A DNA stretch of 64,000 nucleotides from positions 61,152 to 125,151 of the forward strand of contig MU839212.1 of NCBI GenBank assembly GCA_030685235.1. Reading direction: 5' to 3'. Numbering within the stretch: the stretch's first letter is position 1; the number at the start of each line of letters is the position of its first letter. Shown here one piece after another: positions 12,401 through 23,866 of this stretch. The translations under genes and the position numbers were made by a program. The stretch comes from Copromyces sp. CBS 386.78 (Eukaryota > Ascomycota > Sordariomycetes > Sordariales > Sordariaceae). The notes below the pieces were generated by a model. That model saw only the letters and a list, made by a program, of their open reading frames with translations. It was not told the origin of the DNA and did no database searches.

Positions 12401-15400
12401 CTTTGCAAAAGTGTGTAGAGCTCTTCTACCGGTGAGCTCTGAGGTTGATAATGTCGGCTGAATATAGAAAACAGAGAGCGTACAAAATTTGGAGTCGTCA
12501 ACCGCGGTACTGGAGGCGTAGGGATCGTTCGGGGTCGGAGTGTAGAGGTATGGTGGCCGCGGGGTCGCAAGACAGCCTGGTACTCGGGATTAGGCTGAAG
12601 AGATTGTCGAGCAAAACTGGCAAAGTTGAGACTTGGAGAGACCTTGATCGATGGCAAATGAGCGAGACTGGACCGATTGAGGAAGAAGGAAGGGAACCAT
12701 AGTGGTGAGTGGCTAGTACCTGTCCAGCAAGACCAAAGGAGGGCCCGGAGACGGGAAAGAACAGACAATGTTTTCCTGTGGTCAACCAAGCTGAAGCAAA
12801 CTGCCAATGCAGTATTGTAAAGCACAGAGATGCGCTTCCAGCTTGCCGTCGCTTGTTGCCCGTTTGCGTGCGCGTTGCCCGTGATCGGGTAGGTCGTGTC
12901 CCCGTCTGGGTCGGAACCGGACTCACTCCATCCATTGACAAAAAAATAATGCCCCACCTTAGCGGACCGCGGACAGCCCACCACAGCGACTCCCCGAACA
13001 TTGACTGTCAGGGTTAGGGCCACCGGCACCCCGCGTCAGACGCCGGTGCCCGTTATCTCAGCGCTCAGACCACCTTGAGCTCACGTGCATGTTTCAGTTA
13101 CTGTACTTTTAATATTTTATCGATAAATTATTTTCTTCTACTAATCTGGGTAATATTTTGCACTCCGCTCAAGGAGGTCTGAGTTCAGTCCGCGTTTCGA
13201 ATCGTGTACACCTTTATATATACTGGACAGCATCAACACTCAGCTATAACTTCATCAAAACACATCGCATCACGAAAAAAAGGACGGTCGAAGGTTAAGA
13301 TTGATGTAAAGCTTATACCTTCAAAATTTTAAAGAGTTTGGATAAAAATTAGTGTCATGATGACCCCTTGGCTTAGCCATAGTACCAGGTTAACATGAAA
13401 CTTTTTTTACGTTTGACCTCATATCTCTACTTTTAGTAATCGTATAAAAAAACTAATTATACTATTAGAAGCGTCGCAACGAGACCATCTTCAACATATG
13501 TTTTGCATTACCAGAATATTTTATTCTTATTGTATTGTGGTACAGTTTGTCTAGGCGGCCAAATAGATTTGTATAGGCATAGTAAATATGAATCGAATTT
13601 TTATACCTAGTGAACTCAGACCTCTTTTTTAGGCATTCTCAATCAATACCGTCAAATACACTGAAAGAAACCAGAGCACGGACCACAACTGGAAACATTG
13701 GAAAGATTCAATTCTTGGCGGCCGCAGGTCGCCCCCTGCCTAAAAAAGATGATGGTCTGATTACTGAGATAAGGTGCCCGCAAACTCATTGATTGATTTT
13801 CGTCCGCACTAATTCCACCTGCACTGGCGCGGACCGGGACCAGGGTTCCCTCCAGAATAGCGGCAGCCAGCAATTGCTTCTTCGGCAGGCACCGAGAGGG
13901 TCTCTTGTTCATTGCTGTCATTGGTTAATATTGAGTGTTTAGGTTGAAGCTGGCCCCACTATCTTGGTCGTCAATCTGCATGCTGCGGGGTCCCTTCATG
14001 ATAGCAGCAAGCCTGAGAAGCAGAGCCGCTACATTATGTACTTCATTAAAGAATTCTTTGGAATTATGCGACAGAGTGTGAACGACGTCAAATGCCTACA
14101 GGAGCAGAAAGCACTCCATTCTCTTAAGCAACGCCGTGATGCACATGGTGGAATTCTTACAAAGAGACCTCACCCGTCTTGGTGTCTGGTCTGGACAAAT
14201 TGGAAGTCGGCGATGATGCCCGTGCGACTTTGACGGGACTGAGATGGCTGCCTCACAAATCGAGAAATGTGAGAACCTCTTACTTGTGCTGCTACTCCAT
14301 CAACATGATTAGTGAGATGGGACGGGACTCGGAGTTACGCATCGAATTTTGATTTCCGCTGCTACCTCTACCTCTTGTTATAGCTTTCCGTATTTGATTA
14401 TCAAAGATAGGGATTGGCCAACGCCCACTTCATCTTCCACTTCTCTTTCCCTCACGTAGATGTCGAAAGACCCATCTGAACCTGGCATACCTCAATCGTC
14501 CACTTACACGCCCACCCACCCAACCGTGGCTTCAACTTTCCAGATCCCCAACGGATGTCTTCATCCTACTTCCAGAGGAAGCCGTCTTGGCGAGTCAAAT
14601 AACCATCCTTTTAGGAACATCGGGCGCTGCCAAGCGGCCTCAATCTAAGATCTCTACTCCGGCAATTACACAGGCGGTGCCGCCCGTCGTCCTTCCCGTC
14701 GATCATTGTCAAGCAGAGCGAATGCCCAAGATGAACAAATATGAAGCTACCTTAAGCTAGCCAAGCTTCTTACACTGTGCGGATGCGGTAGCATCACCAC
14801 CCTCACAACCGGCACTAGACTTGGTGGCGCCTTGTCATCCAATGTTCCGTTTAAACTGCCCGAACACTCCGCTGTCGTGCAGCACGCTGGTGCTGGTCTG
14901 TGGGGGTCCATCTTACTTGGTGTCACCGACCGTGACCGCCTGACACTCCGCTATATGTCGCTATAGACCATTCCCGTCCATCTTGGACCTGCCGGCAGCA
15001 GCAGCGGACAAGCTGCAAGTAAAATCCAGCTGCAAGATGCAGATTGAGGTACCTTAGGATTGCCCAGGCACTCAGCCATCCAGCGGGCGGCATTCGCGAC
15101 CACAACGGGTTAGATTTTCACTTTGGCGCATTTCTCATGACGGGCAACATGGTAATCTTTTTCACTTCGCATCATTCACGCCTTGGACTGCGGCGCTTGT
15201 ACAACAGCACTATATTCGGCCCATCACCATCAACCTACAAATCTCTTGACGCTCGCACGTACATATTACGAGGATATTGTCGAGGTTCACGTACCTCGAA
15301 ACCCCGACGTTGGGCTTTAGTCGCACGCACGCACGCCCTCTGCACGGACTCTACAGATCGGAACTCCGCCGAAGACGGAGGAGGCCTTTCCACATGTCGT

Positions 15401-17482
15401 TCACACCATATGATGCTCCTGGCGATCTTGAAGAGACATCGGACGAAGATGGGGAGCATCACTGCTGAGCCGCCAAATCTCCCGTTTGTGGCACCGCCCA
15501 GCCACATACCATCATCGAGTTTCTGACTTTCCAGGTTCCTACCAAGCCGGAACGCCAGCACCTGGAGGACTGTGGAGTTACTCACCGACGGAAAGAGGTC
15601 TGAATGGAAAGTACCGTAGGGATACCTGTTCTCAGTTAGCCGTGGTCAACATATTGGATGACATCCATCACGGCCGAGGGCTGCGTGCCCCCGTGGACCA
15701 AACCTTGGACAGAGCGTGGTGATATTCCGAGAAGAATGAAGCCACCACCCACGGTCAGAAAGTGGCCAGGACCAATCCGCACCCTTTTATATTTGTGTTC
15801 ATGTCCGTCTTAACCGCCATTCGGATTCCGACAAGGCGTCTGGTAACGACTGCGTCCTTCCATGGATATGTGTGTAGTGAAGCTCCTGTTTGTATGGCTC
15901 CCTAACCAATAGCACCTCCATCTTTTGGTGACAAATGGCGCCTCATTGCCATGACTGCTTTTGCTCTTTGAACACAAGTGTCACCCGTGGGCTTTGATGC
16001 CTACATAATCGAATCAGAACTGACTCTAGGTATCCAAGCTGATAAAGACTGGAGGCTGACATCGGCTGTCTCTGCCCAGGGCATAAAAGCCGCCCTTGCA
16101 CTCCCAGTGTCGTCTTGGCAATATCTCTATCAGTTTTCAGGACATCATATTCAAGATCAGCATCATCATCATCGGTACCCAGAACCTTTACCACCACCGA
16201 GTACCGCTAGAAAGGCCCCTAGACAGCCGATCCGTCACCCAGACCAGTCAGTCTCGCAAACACCATACCTTAGCCAAGCAGCCAAGCCTTTGACAGTGTC
16301 GCAGACAAGACCGCAGTCATACTCGACCTGATTGCAGTTCCGTGTCTACAGCAGTCAGCCTTGGTTCGATCCGAGCTGGATCGACTTATACCGCGACTCT
16401 CTAGCCGTCATTTGTCCGCTGCGTGGAACAGCGTTAATTTCAAGGTAAGCTTGGCGTTGCGCAGCCCCCCGGCAGAGCTGGTGCGCTGGCTTACTGGCGA
16501 GGACGAACACAAGTCGTCATTGGGTACAGTGTGGCGGTTCATGGTTGTGGTGAGATGATTCAACAAGTTCAGGTTTTTTTTGATGAGATGGAACGGACGG
16601 TCCAGTCATCACCCCATTGCTAAGGTAGCGCATTCCTGACACTGACAGCACCCGCGCGAGCGCCGCACCAAAGAAGCCCTCTGGCCCTAACAGGAAGTGT
16701 GCATGCATCCCACGCACGACGTCCACCTGCAGCACCGCAGACGTCGACACCCCTCCAGCCGGCTCCAGGGTCCCCCGTCTGTATAGTGGAGCCCTTGACG
16801 AATTCATCCACCTTTGAAATTCTTTCTCCACGCGGGTGCAAGTCTGGTCCCTCTGTCCATGCTCAAAACTCAAAATTGTACTCACTCAGTACCGCATTTA
16901 TCATCATCCAGTCGCGTCTAGACGCTCATCGGGCTTTTTATGGCCGACATCCTAGTGGCAACTTTGCCCTCATATAAACACTTTTTGTCTGCTGGTGCGC
17001 AGATCAAGACTCTCTTTCTCCAAAGTTCGAGGTCCCTCCAGGGAGACATCACTACCAACAACTACAGCAACACACAATATTCATCGCCGCCGCTCGGCCT
17101 TGACTTGAGGTCTGCTGAGTGCTGAAAAAGAGATTCCGCGCTCATTGACCCAGATCTACCACAATACCCAGAAAGGCAGTCCAGCGACCCCGGCCTTACT
17201 CGCTCTAACAAAGTTGATTGGCCTGGAATAAAAAGACAATCGCGCCCCCAACATCGACTCCAGTGCCTGCTCCAGTTCCACTCAGTCATCGACCCCAGCA
17301 GCAGGGCAACCCCAAAAGGTTGGATCGAACCACCCCAAACACAAGCGTTCCTTCGCCCTGTAGTGGCACGCCCTCGCACACCAACACAACCAGTTCGACC
17401 CTCTCGGTCGCAGTAACCCAAGCCAAATACGTCAATCCGCAGCTCACCAACTCACCACCGTCTCCAAAAAAGATCCATCTGG
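12401..17482. other. 5-kb intergenic region without a recognisable gene
   Basis: This should hold the Tad3 promoter (left) and the PFK2 promoter and leader (right). Around 13,100-13,500 the sequence is AT-richer but not clearly RIP-mutated. A GC-rich hairpin (arms about CACCGGC/GCCGGTG) lies near 13,020-13,048. Several open frames of 60-160 codons (for example 14460-14648 and 15044-15526 on plus) have no recognisable domain. The 14460 frame follows a pyrimidine-rich stretch and an ATG, but lacks other support. I cannot assign any gene. Confidence 0.5.
16973..16978 (+). promoter_or_regulatory. Candidate TATA box of the PFK2/FBPase2 gene
   Basis: TATAAA within ctcatataaacac, followed by a pyrimidine-rich stretch typical of fungal start regions. 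Between here and 17,483 I find no ATG, so the 17,483 ATG would be the first AUG of a leader of roughly 480 nt. Inferred from sequence only. Confidence 0.45.
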
Positions 17483-20161
17483 ATGGACTCCCCAACCGTG
17501 CCTTCTCCACGAGCCACGGGCACTCGCAAGTGGTCCACGCCGACGCCGCCAGATACCCCGACGTCGATGACACCGCAATCCGAGTCCCGATCGTCCTCCC
17601 CCGAATTTACACATCTTCCCGACAGACCAACTTCTACCGGCACTCTTCCTAGCAAAGGTTATTATCCGGTCCAACATCACCAACACCACCACCCTTCTAG
17701 CTATTTACTTTGGGCTCTCTTGCAGACCCAGGCTACTTCTCATCTTCTCAGCGCTTCTACCTCTGCACCCTCTTGCACCCCCGCATCCGGAAACTCGGCT
17801 GACCTTCCCTCTCACAAAGACTTTGGCAGAACCTCGTCGCCCCCGGAGTCGCTGCGAAAATTGGCCATGAAGGGTCAACTCATGGCTTCCGCCGCAACCA
17901 CTCCCTCGTCGCCGACGATCTCTGTCAATGCTCCCACGAATCGACAACAACAAGATAACAGCCAGCAAAAGGATCATGAAAGGGAGCACCATGACAGTCT
18001 TCTACCGGCCCCCGCCGTCGCTTTTTCACATGCGCTGAGATCGCTCAATGACTTGGACGGTGGTGTCGCTGGTATTGGTTTCACTGGTCAGCATAACCCA
18101 ATAGCCTACAACTCCCCTTACAGCCAGAGCATCCCCTCGACAGCTCCTGGATCGCCGCGAATGTATGTGTAACCCACCCCGCATATGGCTGGATTTGTCT
18201 TCTTTTTACGATACACTTCCTTTGCGCGTACTCTGGTGGTACATCCCAACGATCAGGGTTGGCGACGGTGTGAGGTTCCCGCTTGACTCACCAAAGGCTA
18301 ACTGCAATTTGCTCTAGCCCGCCCATACGACAGAACTCGGGTTGCGTAACGCCCAGGATACGACCACATGCCACAACGCTTAACATTCCGGGCATGACAC
18401 GATCGAGGGTTTCTCCCGATGGCAGAATTCCCGAACGAGATGTTGCCGCCAAGTTGGTAATCATTATGGTCGGCCTACCAGCGAGAGGAAAATCCTACAT
18501 TACCAAGAAAATTCAGCGCTACTTGTCCTGGCAACAGCATAACACAAAGATCTTCAATGTGGGGAACCGCCGGCGTATCGCCGCTGGCGTCACTCACAAA
18601 GGTGATCAGCCTGCTCCGACTTCGGCGGATGATATCGATGACCACGATCCCCACGATGCGCCCAAGAGAGCAGCCACCATCCTCCTAAAAGGCAAGGATG
18701 CCCCCAAGATTACGCTGGAAGAGGATGAACCAACGACATTGGACTTGAACGAGCCCCGTGATGATTCGGCCCCCAAGGATCCAATCGATCAGTCAGCAAA
18801 GTTCTTCGACCCGAAGAACGAGACTGCGGCGAAGCTCCGTGAGCAGGTCGCTATCGACACACTCGATGAGCTCCTGAACTACCTCCTGCACCAGGGCGGA
18901 TCCGTGGGCATTCTCGATGCCACTAACAGCAATGTACATCGGAGAAAACTTATTGTCGAACATATTCAACAAAGGGAGCCCAAATTGGGCATTCTCTTCA
19001 TCGAAAGTATATGTCATGATCAAAATGTGAGTTTGTTGGCGCTTTTTGCTGCCCTAATGACGCCCTCGACTAACCAGTTCAACAGCTGTTGGAGGCGAAT
19101 ATGCGCCTGAAGCTTGCTGGTCCTGACTACAAGGATAAGGATCCTCACAAGTCGCTGGCGGACTTCCGAGAGCGTGTGAAAGCATACGAAAGTGCTTACG
19201 AGCCGCTTGGCAAATGGGAAGAAGACAATGACCTGCAGTACATTCAGGTATGGCTACTCTTGATCTAGACGTGCCGCTCAACGCTCGTGCTGACCCACCC
19301 AAGATGATCGACGTGGGCCGGAAAGTTGTCCACCATAGGCTCCGCGGATTTCTGACGGCCGGCATCGCTTCATATCTGACCACATTCAACCTTGCACCTA
19401 GGCAGATATGGATCACTCGACATGGCCAGAGTCAGGACAACCGATTGCACAAATTGGGAGGCAATTCGGGTTTGACAGAACGTGGTCACTACTACGCCCA
19501 AGCTCTCTACAACTTCATCACCTTTAAGCGTAAGGAATGGCTTATCGAGCAGAAGAACAAGATAGCGTCGTCGACATTCCCGCCAGCACCCGGTGATCAT
19601 ACGCCCCCGTACCCCGAGCTGTATCAGGAGTTGGACGATAAGAACTTCTGTGTCTGGACTTCGATGCTCAAGCGCAGCATCGACTCTGCCGAATATTTCG
19701 ACGCCGACGACGACTACGACGTCAAGCAATGGGAAATGCTGAACGAGCTCAATGCCGGCACATTCGAGGGTATGACCTACGAGGAGATTGCGCAGCAGTA
19801 TCCCGAGGAGTACCAGAAGCGGTCTAAGGATAAGCTTCACTATATCTATCCCGGTGTCGGCGGTGAAGGTTACCTACAGGTCATAAGTAGGTTGCGTGAC
19901 ATGGTACGCGAAATCGAGCGCATCACCGACCACGTCCTCATCATTGGACACCGTTCTGTCTGCCGCGTCTTAATGGCATATTTCATGGACTTGACGAGGG
20001 AATCCATCGCCGATCTGGATGTCCCGTTGGGCATGCTCTACGCTATCGAGCCGAAGCCGTATGGAATCGAGTTCCATGCTTACAAGTACGATGAGGCTCA
20101 GGGATGGTTCAAGGAGATGCCCAACTATAGGCCTCAGAGGACTACCGACAGGAACAACTGA
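17483..20161 (+). CDS. 6-phosphofructo-2-kinase / fructose-2,6-bisphosphatase
   Basis: Four exons: 17483-18162, 18318-19026, 19086-19247 and 19304-20161 (about 802 aa). The introns have GTATGT/GTGAGT/GTATGG donors. It makes, and may degrade, fructose-2,6-bisphosphate, the allosteric switch between glycolysis and gluconeogenesis. Residues 1-265 are a low-complexity S/T/P-rich tail that may be phosphorylated. The kinase domain follows with Walker A GLPARGKS (279-286) and ICHD, but carries an acidic insertion of about 65 aa after NVGNRRR. The phosphatase domain has ITRHGQSQDN (catalytic His557), the second histidine in GHRS (His733) and an LNAGTFEGMTYEEI-type segment. Yeast Pfk26 has lost the catalytic histidine, whereas here it is present, so a bifunctional enzyme is likely. 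ATG 17,483 is the first AUG of the presumed leader. Length is close to the long fungal forms. Confidence 0.93.
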
Positions 20162-20892
20162 GGGAGTCCGGAGGCCGTTGACATGTTTCATGTGGCGATT
20201 TATTTTTATATATGTTGGGCGTGTATATGCTTGGTCCTTTTCTTGGTTTGGCTGTGGTCACACAGCTGGCGCAAAACGGTATATCCTAGGACAGGGCGGG
20301 CGATGCGAAGTTGATGACCTTGATGGGATCATGGATTAACAACTGGGCTTTTTGTGGCATTTTTGGAGCGGCGCGAACACATTCAAAAAATGTCCAACAA
20401 AGAAAGGGGCCAAGGAGATTCGAATTAATTCCGCAGGTCGACGAGTAGGTACTTCTGATCATTTGTTATTCTTGGAGGTTCAGGTTCTGTATTTTGGGAA
20501 ATTCATCGGGCTTTTGGCGGAGACGGCGTTTCTGAAAGTCAATTGATCTGTCACCACTCTTACCGTCGAGAAACGGACAAGATAGCATCATGGCTTTGTT
20601 GAGGTTTATCGATCGATGAATTCATACATGTTTTCCTGATTTTTACTGTTCCTTTTTCTAAATTTTCTCAACTCGCCTGAGGTTGTTGTTCTGTTCAATC
20701 AAAAGCGAGCAATGTTGGCAGCAGCTGGCGTTGAAGGAGTCGTACAGCTATTTCCCGTTTCTGTTGTTCGCAGCACAAAAGTTCACGTTGTATTGTACTA
20801 TACGCATCTCAACTCTGCAATGCTTCTTTCGGAAAAGATCCTTTACATCTCATTCACACCTGCATATGTTGTGATACTGGAGATCATATACA

Positions 20893-20927
20893 TACCGTAT
20901 AAACTCGCCAGATTGGCAAACCTCTAA
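20893..20927 (+). repeat. Left terminal inverted repeat with TA
   Basis: 35 nt including the flanking TA. It is the exact reverse complement of 21,132-21,166. Confidence 0.9.
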
Positions 20928-21164
20928 CCCTATTTGAGCGCCCGACAGTAGGCACAGGAAGCAGCATACCTAATGTGCTCTGCAGGCCCAGTTTCGAAAA
21001 GGCCGAGTTGACAAGCCGCCGACCAGCGACATTGTCCTCCACCTTAACACACATACATTCCTGTGCAGGAAGCCGGACGTGAGCCTCACAGAACTGTGCT
21101 TATTCTGCCCAGATAACCTGGTTTTCTGGCATTAGAGGTTTGCCAATCTGGCGAGTTTATACGG
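20895..21164. mobile_element. MITE: 270-bp non-autonomous element with perfect 33-bp terminal inverted repeats
   Basis: The sequence beginning CCGTATAAACTCGCC at 20,895 and running to 20,927 is repeated exactly in inverse orientation at 21,132-21,164. TA flanks both ends (20,893-20,894 and 21,165-21,166), as expected for the TA target duplication of Tc1/mariner and pogo elements. The ~204-bp interior has no open frame of note and ordinary GC content, so the element must be mobilised in trans. The perfect match of the arms and absence of RIP imply a fairly recent insertion, or that it is too short for RIP. I do not recognise it as a named element. Confidence 0.85.
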
Positions 21165-21166
21165 TA
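21132..21166 (-). repeat. Right terminal inverted repeat with TA
   Basis: Exact reverse complement of 20,893-20,927. It ends ...TTTATACGG followed by TA. Confidence 0.9.
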
Positions 21167-23866
21167 AGAGGTACTGGTAACAAGGGAAATCACAGCTCTA
21201 AATCGACGAGGCTATTTCAGATATTCACAACATCTTCTTGATTGCACAATTCGAAGAGGCGCCAGTAATCCTCGATGATAGAGTTCAAGAGCCTTTCTTG
21301 CTTCTGCTTTCTCTCTTCTCCCTATCCCCTCGTGACCCAAATGCCATCATCATCGGCTCCACAACCATTAGGTTACCTCAAAACCCTCCACCACAGCGCC
21401 GCCACTCTCACTACGTATGCACCCCGGGACCTTCACCTTCTGTAACTCCACCTTTTAGCGCAGATCTACACTACAACACTACGCTAACGAGACCTCACCC
21501 CGAGGAGGTTGAAGTTACTTGGTTACTGCTGTCTCCTTTCCAGACCTTGAGCAGTGGGACTGACGGACTGTGCGAAGTGGTGAATACATAGTAGAAAATA
21601 TGGGGGTTGAGGAACATATACCTCTACTGACTTCTAAATTTGGCCTCACGGGACACACAGAGGCATGTTGACGTAACTGCGTACCCGGACACAGATGTTG
21701 GCGGCTCCAGGATGTCAGGGGGATTCACCGATGGATGACATGCGGCGTAGATCCCGTACTTACTAGTGTAGGTGTAAACCCAGCTTACCAGCGAGCCAGC
21801 CTCCAGCCTCATCAGCGCCGCCAGGACAACCTAAACCAAGCAGACGATACCTATGACGGACATACCATCAGAGGCACCAGGACCGGGACTTCGGGGTTCG
21901 GGTTCGCCTCTGCGGTTCAGCACTTCAGGTACAGGTTCAAGTTGTGTAACCCAGGGGCATTCGACCACTGGATCACTAAGTTGGGAAAGTCCGGCAGCCC
22001 TGCACGATTACGTGCCTTGAGCCAGGGGGTCGAGCCAGAGAACTGGGATGATTCAAGGCTCACCGGACTACACCCTCTTCACCTAGCTTTTTTCAGCTCC
22101 CGTCTTGCAGCCCTTTTTTTTTTAGCGGCGGATAAAAAGAAGAAAAAGGGAGGTAAAGGGGTTGCCTTGAGGGTTTGACGGTTCAGCTGAGCTGTGTTAA
22201 GGTTTACAGGGCATTCATTCGACGGTGTAGGGGTTAGGTTGGGATGGCTTGGGCTCAGGGAGTCAGGGAGCCTCAGTTAGAGTCCTTGCTCAGCACAGGC
22301 TCTCCCTCCTGCGCATCAATCTTTCACTGCTTTGTTGCTGGGTCAGGATATCTTGCATACGTAATTGCTCCTATATTTGTTCATTCTTTGGAGTCCGGAG
22401 CCATCCGAGAACTCACCGCTGCATTGGATCTGTCTCTATGCATCTTGGTGGTTGAATTGGCGAGACTGCCGAGACTGGACCCTGGATTGTGCTGGGAATG
22501 ACCTCACTGAGACCCGCTTCGTTTTCCATGGTCCTCCTGTCTGTACAGGTAGTTGGTACCGCTGTATCGGACCGCTGTGTTGGAGCGGTGGGTGTGGGAT
22601 GAAGGCAGTCTTGCTTGTCTTAGTAGTAAGATGCTGACGGACGAGATAGTAAGCAATGGTGAATTGGACATCGTAGTGGCTAGCTTATTTCTCGGCTAAG
22701 GTTATTTGCTGGGAAGTTGATGGTGCAACTGGTAGAATGCTCGGCATCTTGTGCTACAAGATGGCTCTGAATATTACTTCTGCGATATCGCGAGAAGGGT
22801 CTGTTTTATCCAGCAAATAAAAAACATATGTCAAAGCACGATGTGTGCGTTCAGCGAGAATGGGAATGAGAGTAAAGACATGATCGATATGATATAACTG
22901 TAGCTAGCAAGGACATTTCTTCATCTATCCTTTTTTAGGTTTGAACAATAGTAAACATGCGTCGTACACAAATTATACCAAATTCCATGTCCACCCTCAA
23001 GATATATACCACCAAACCCTAACACATCTCCCTCCTATTCATCCTCCATCTTCCTTCGCCCATCGCTCCTTTTGGTTAAACGCTAGGCTAGGTAACAAGG
23101 GCAACGAAACAACAAACGAAAAACAAAGGAAACTAGGGTCATAACATCGTCATATCTCATCAAGAAAGAGTAGGAAAGAAAAGAGAAACAACAGAAACCC
23201 AGGACAAGGGAAGCCATAGCCACCGCCAATTACTGACACCAACAACAACCACCATTGGGCACCCATTGTGCTTCCGTTTCCTCATTTCCCCATGGGAGGT
23301 CCCAGGAAGAGGAACACCCGCTCCGTAAGACAAAACATCTTTGCCGCGCCGCTGTTCAATCGGTAAGAGGATTCGAGTACCGAAAGTCGAACAAAAAGAC
23401 GCGGGAAAAAAAAAATCGAAGAAAACCCGTATCGTTATCAATGATGATGACGATGGACGTTATTATGGTATGGTCCGATGATCGGCGGTTGGCAGAAGAT
23501 ATGTTTCGTCGTGAAGGAAAGAGGTAATGATGGAAGGGAAGGAAGGATCGCGTTGTGAAAATTTGCGAGTCATCCCAACTGTTGGAAGGAGCAATGCGAT
23601 AAATGCGGGCAGTGCGGTGTAGTGGGTCGGGACGGAAGAATCCTCCAACACGGAAGGAAGGACAGAGAAAGTATTCCAATTCCTCTTTTCACTTCAACTC
23701 TGCGTCAGAGTTTTATTTTCCTGTCCCACCCACTTCCACACAGGCACACTTACTCGCCACATCAGATCGAGGCTCTTCGATTGTTGTTTGCCCAACATCA
23801 TGTTGCGCTTTGCTCATGGCTCGATGGAGTCGTTATCGCGGGTTATCCGTCTCGCACCATGGTTAA

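Larger units (their letters stand above)
20162..23866. other. 3.7-kb intergenic region with one MITE
   Basis: It lies between the 3' ends of the PFK2/FBPase2 gene (plus) and the 791-aa protein gene (minus), so it should hold two 3' UTRs. The only definite structure is the 270-bp inverted-repeat element at 20,895-21,164. The open frames here have no recognisable product, and I see no tRNA. Confidence 0.55.

Noticed and set aside
17658..17725. Possible 68-nt intron in exon 1 of the PFK2 gene
   Set aside because: Removal shifts the frame and meets a TGA soon after; the donor GTTATT is also poor.
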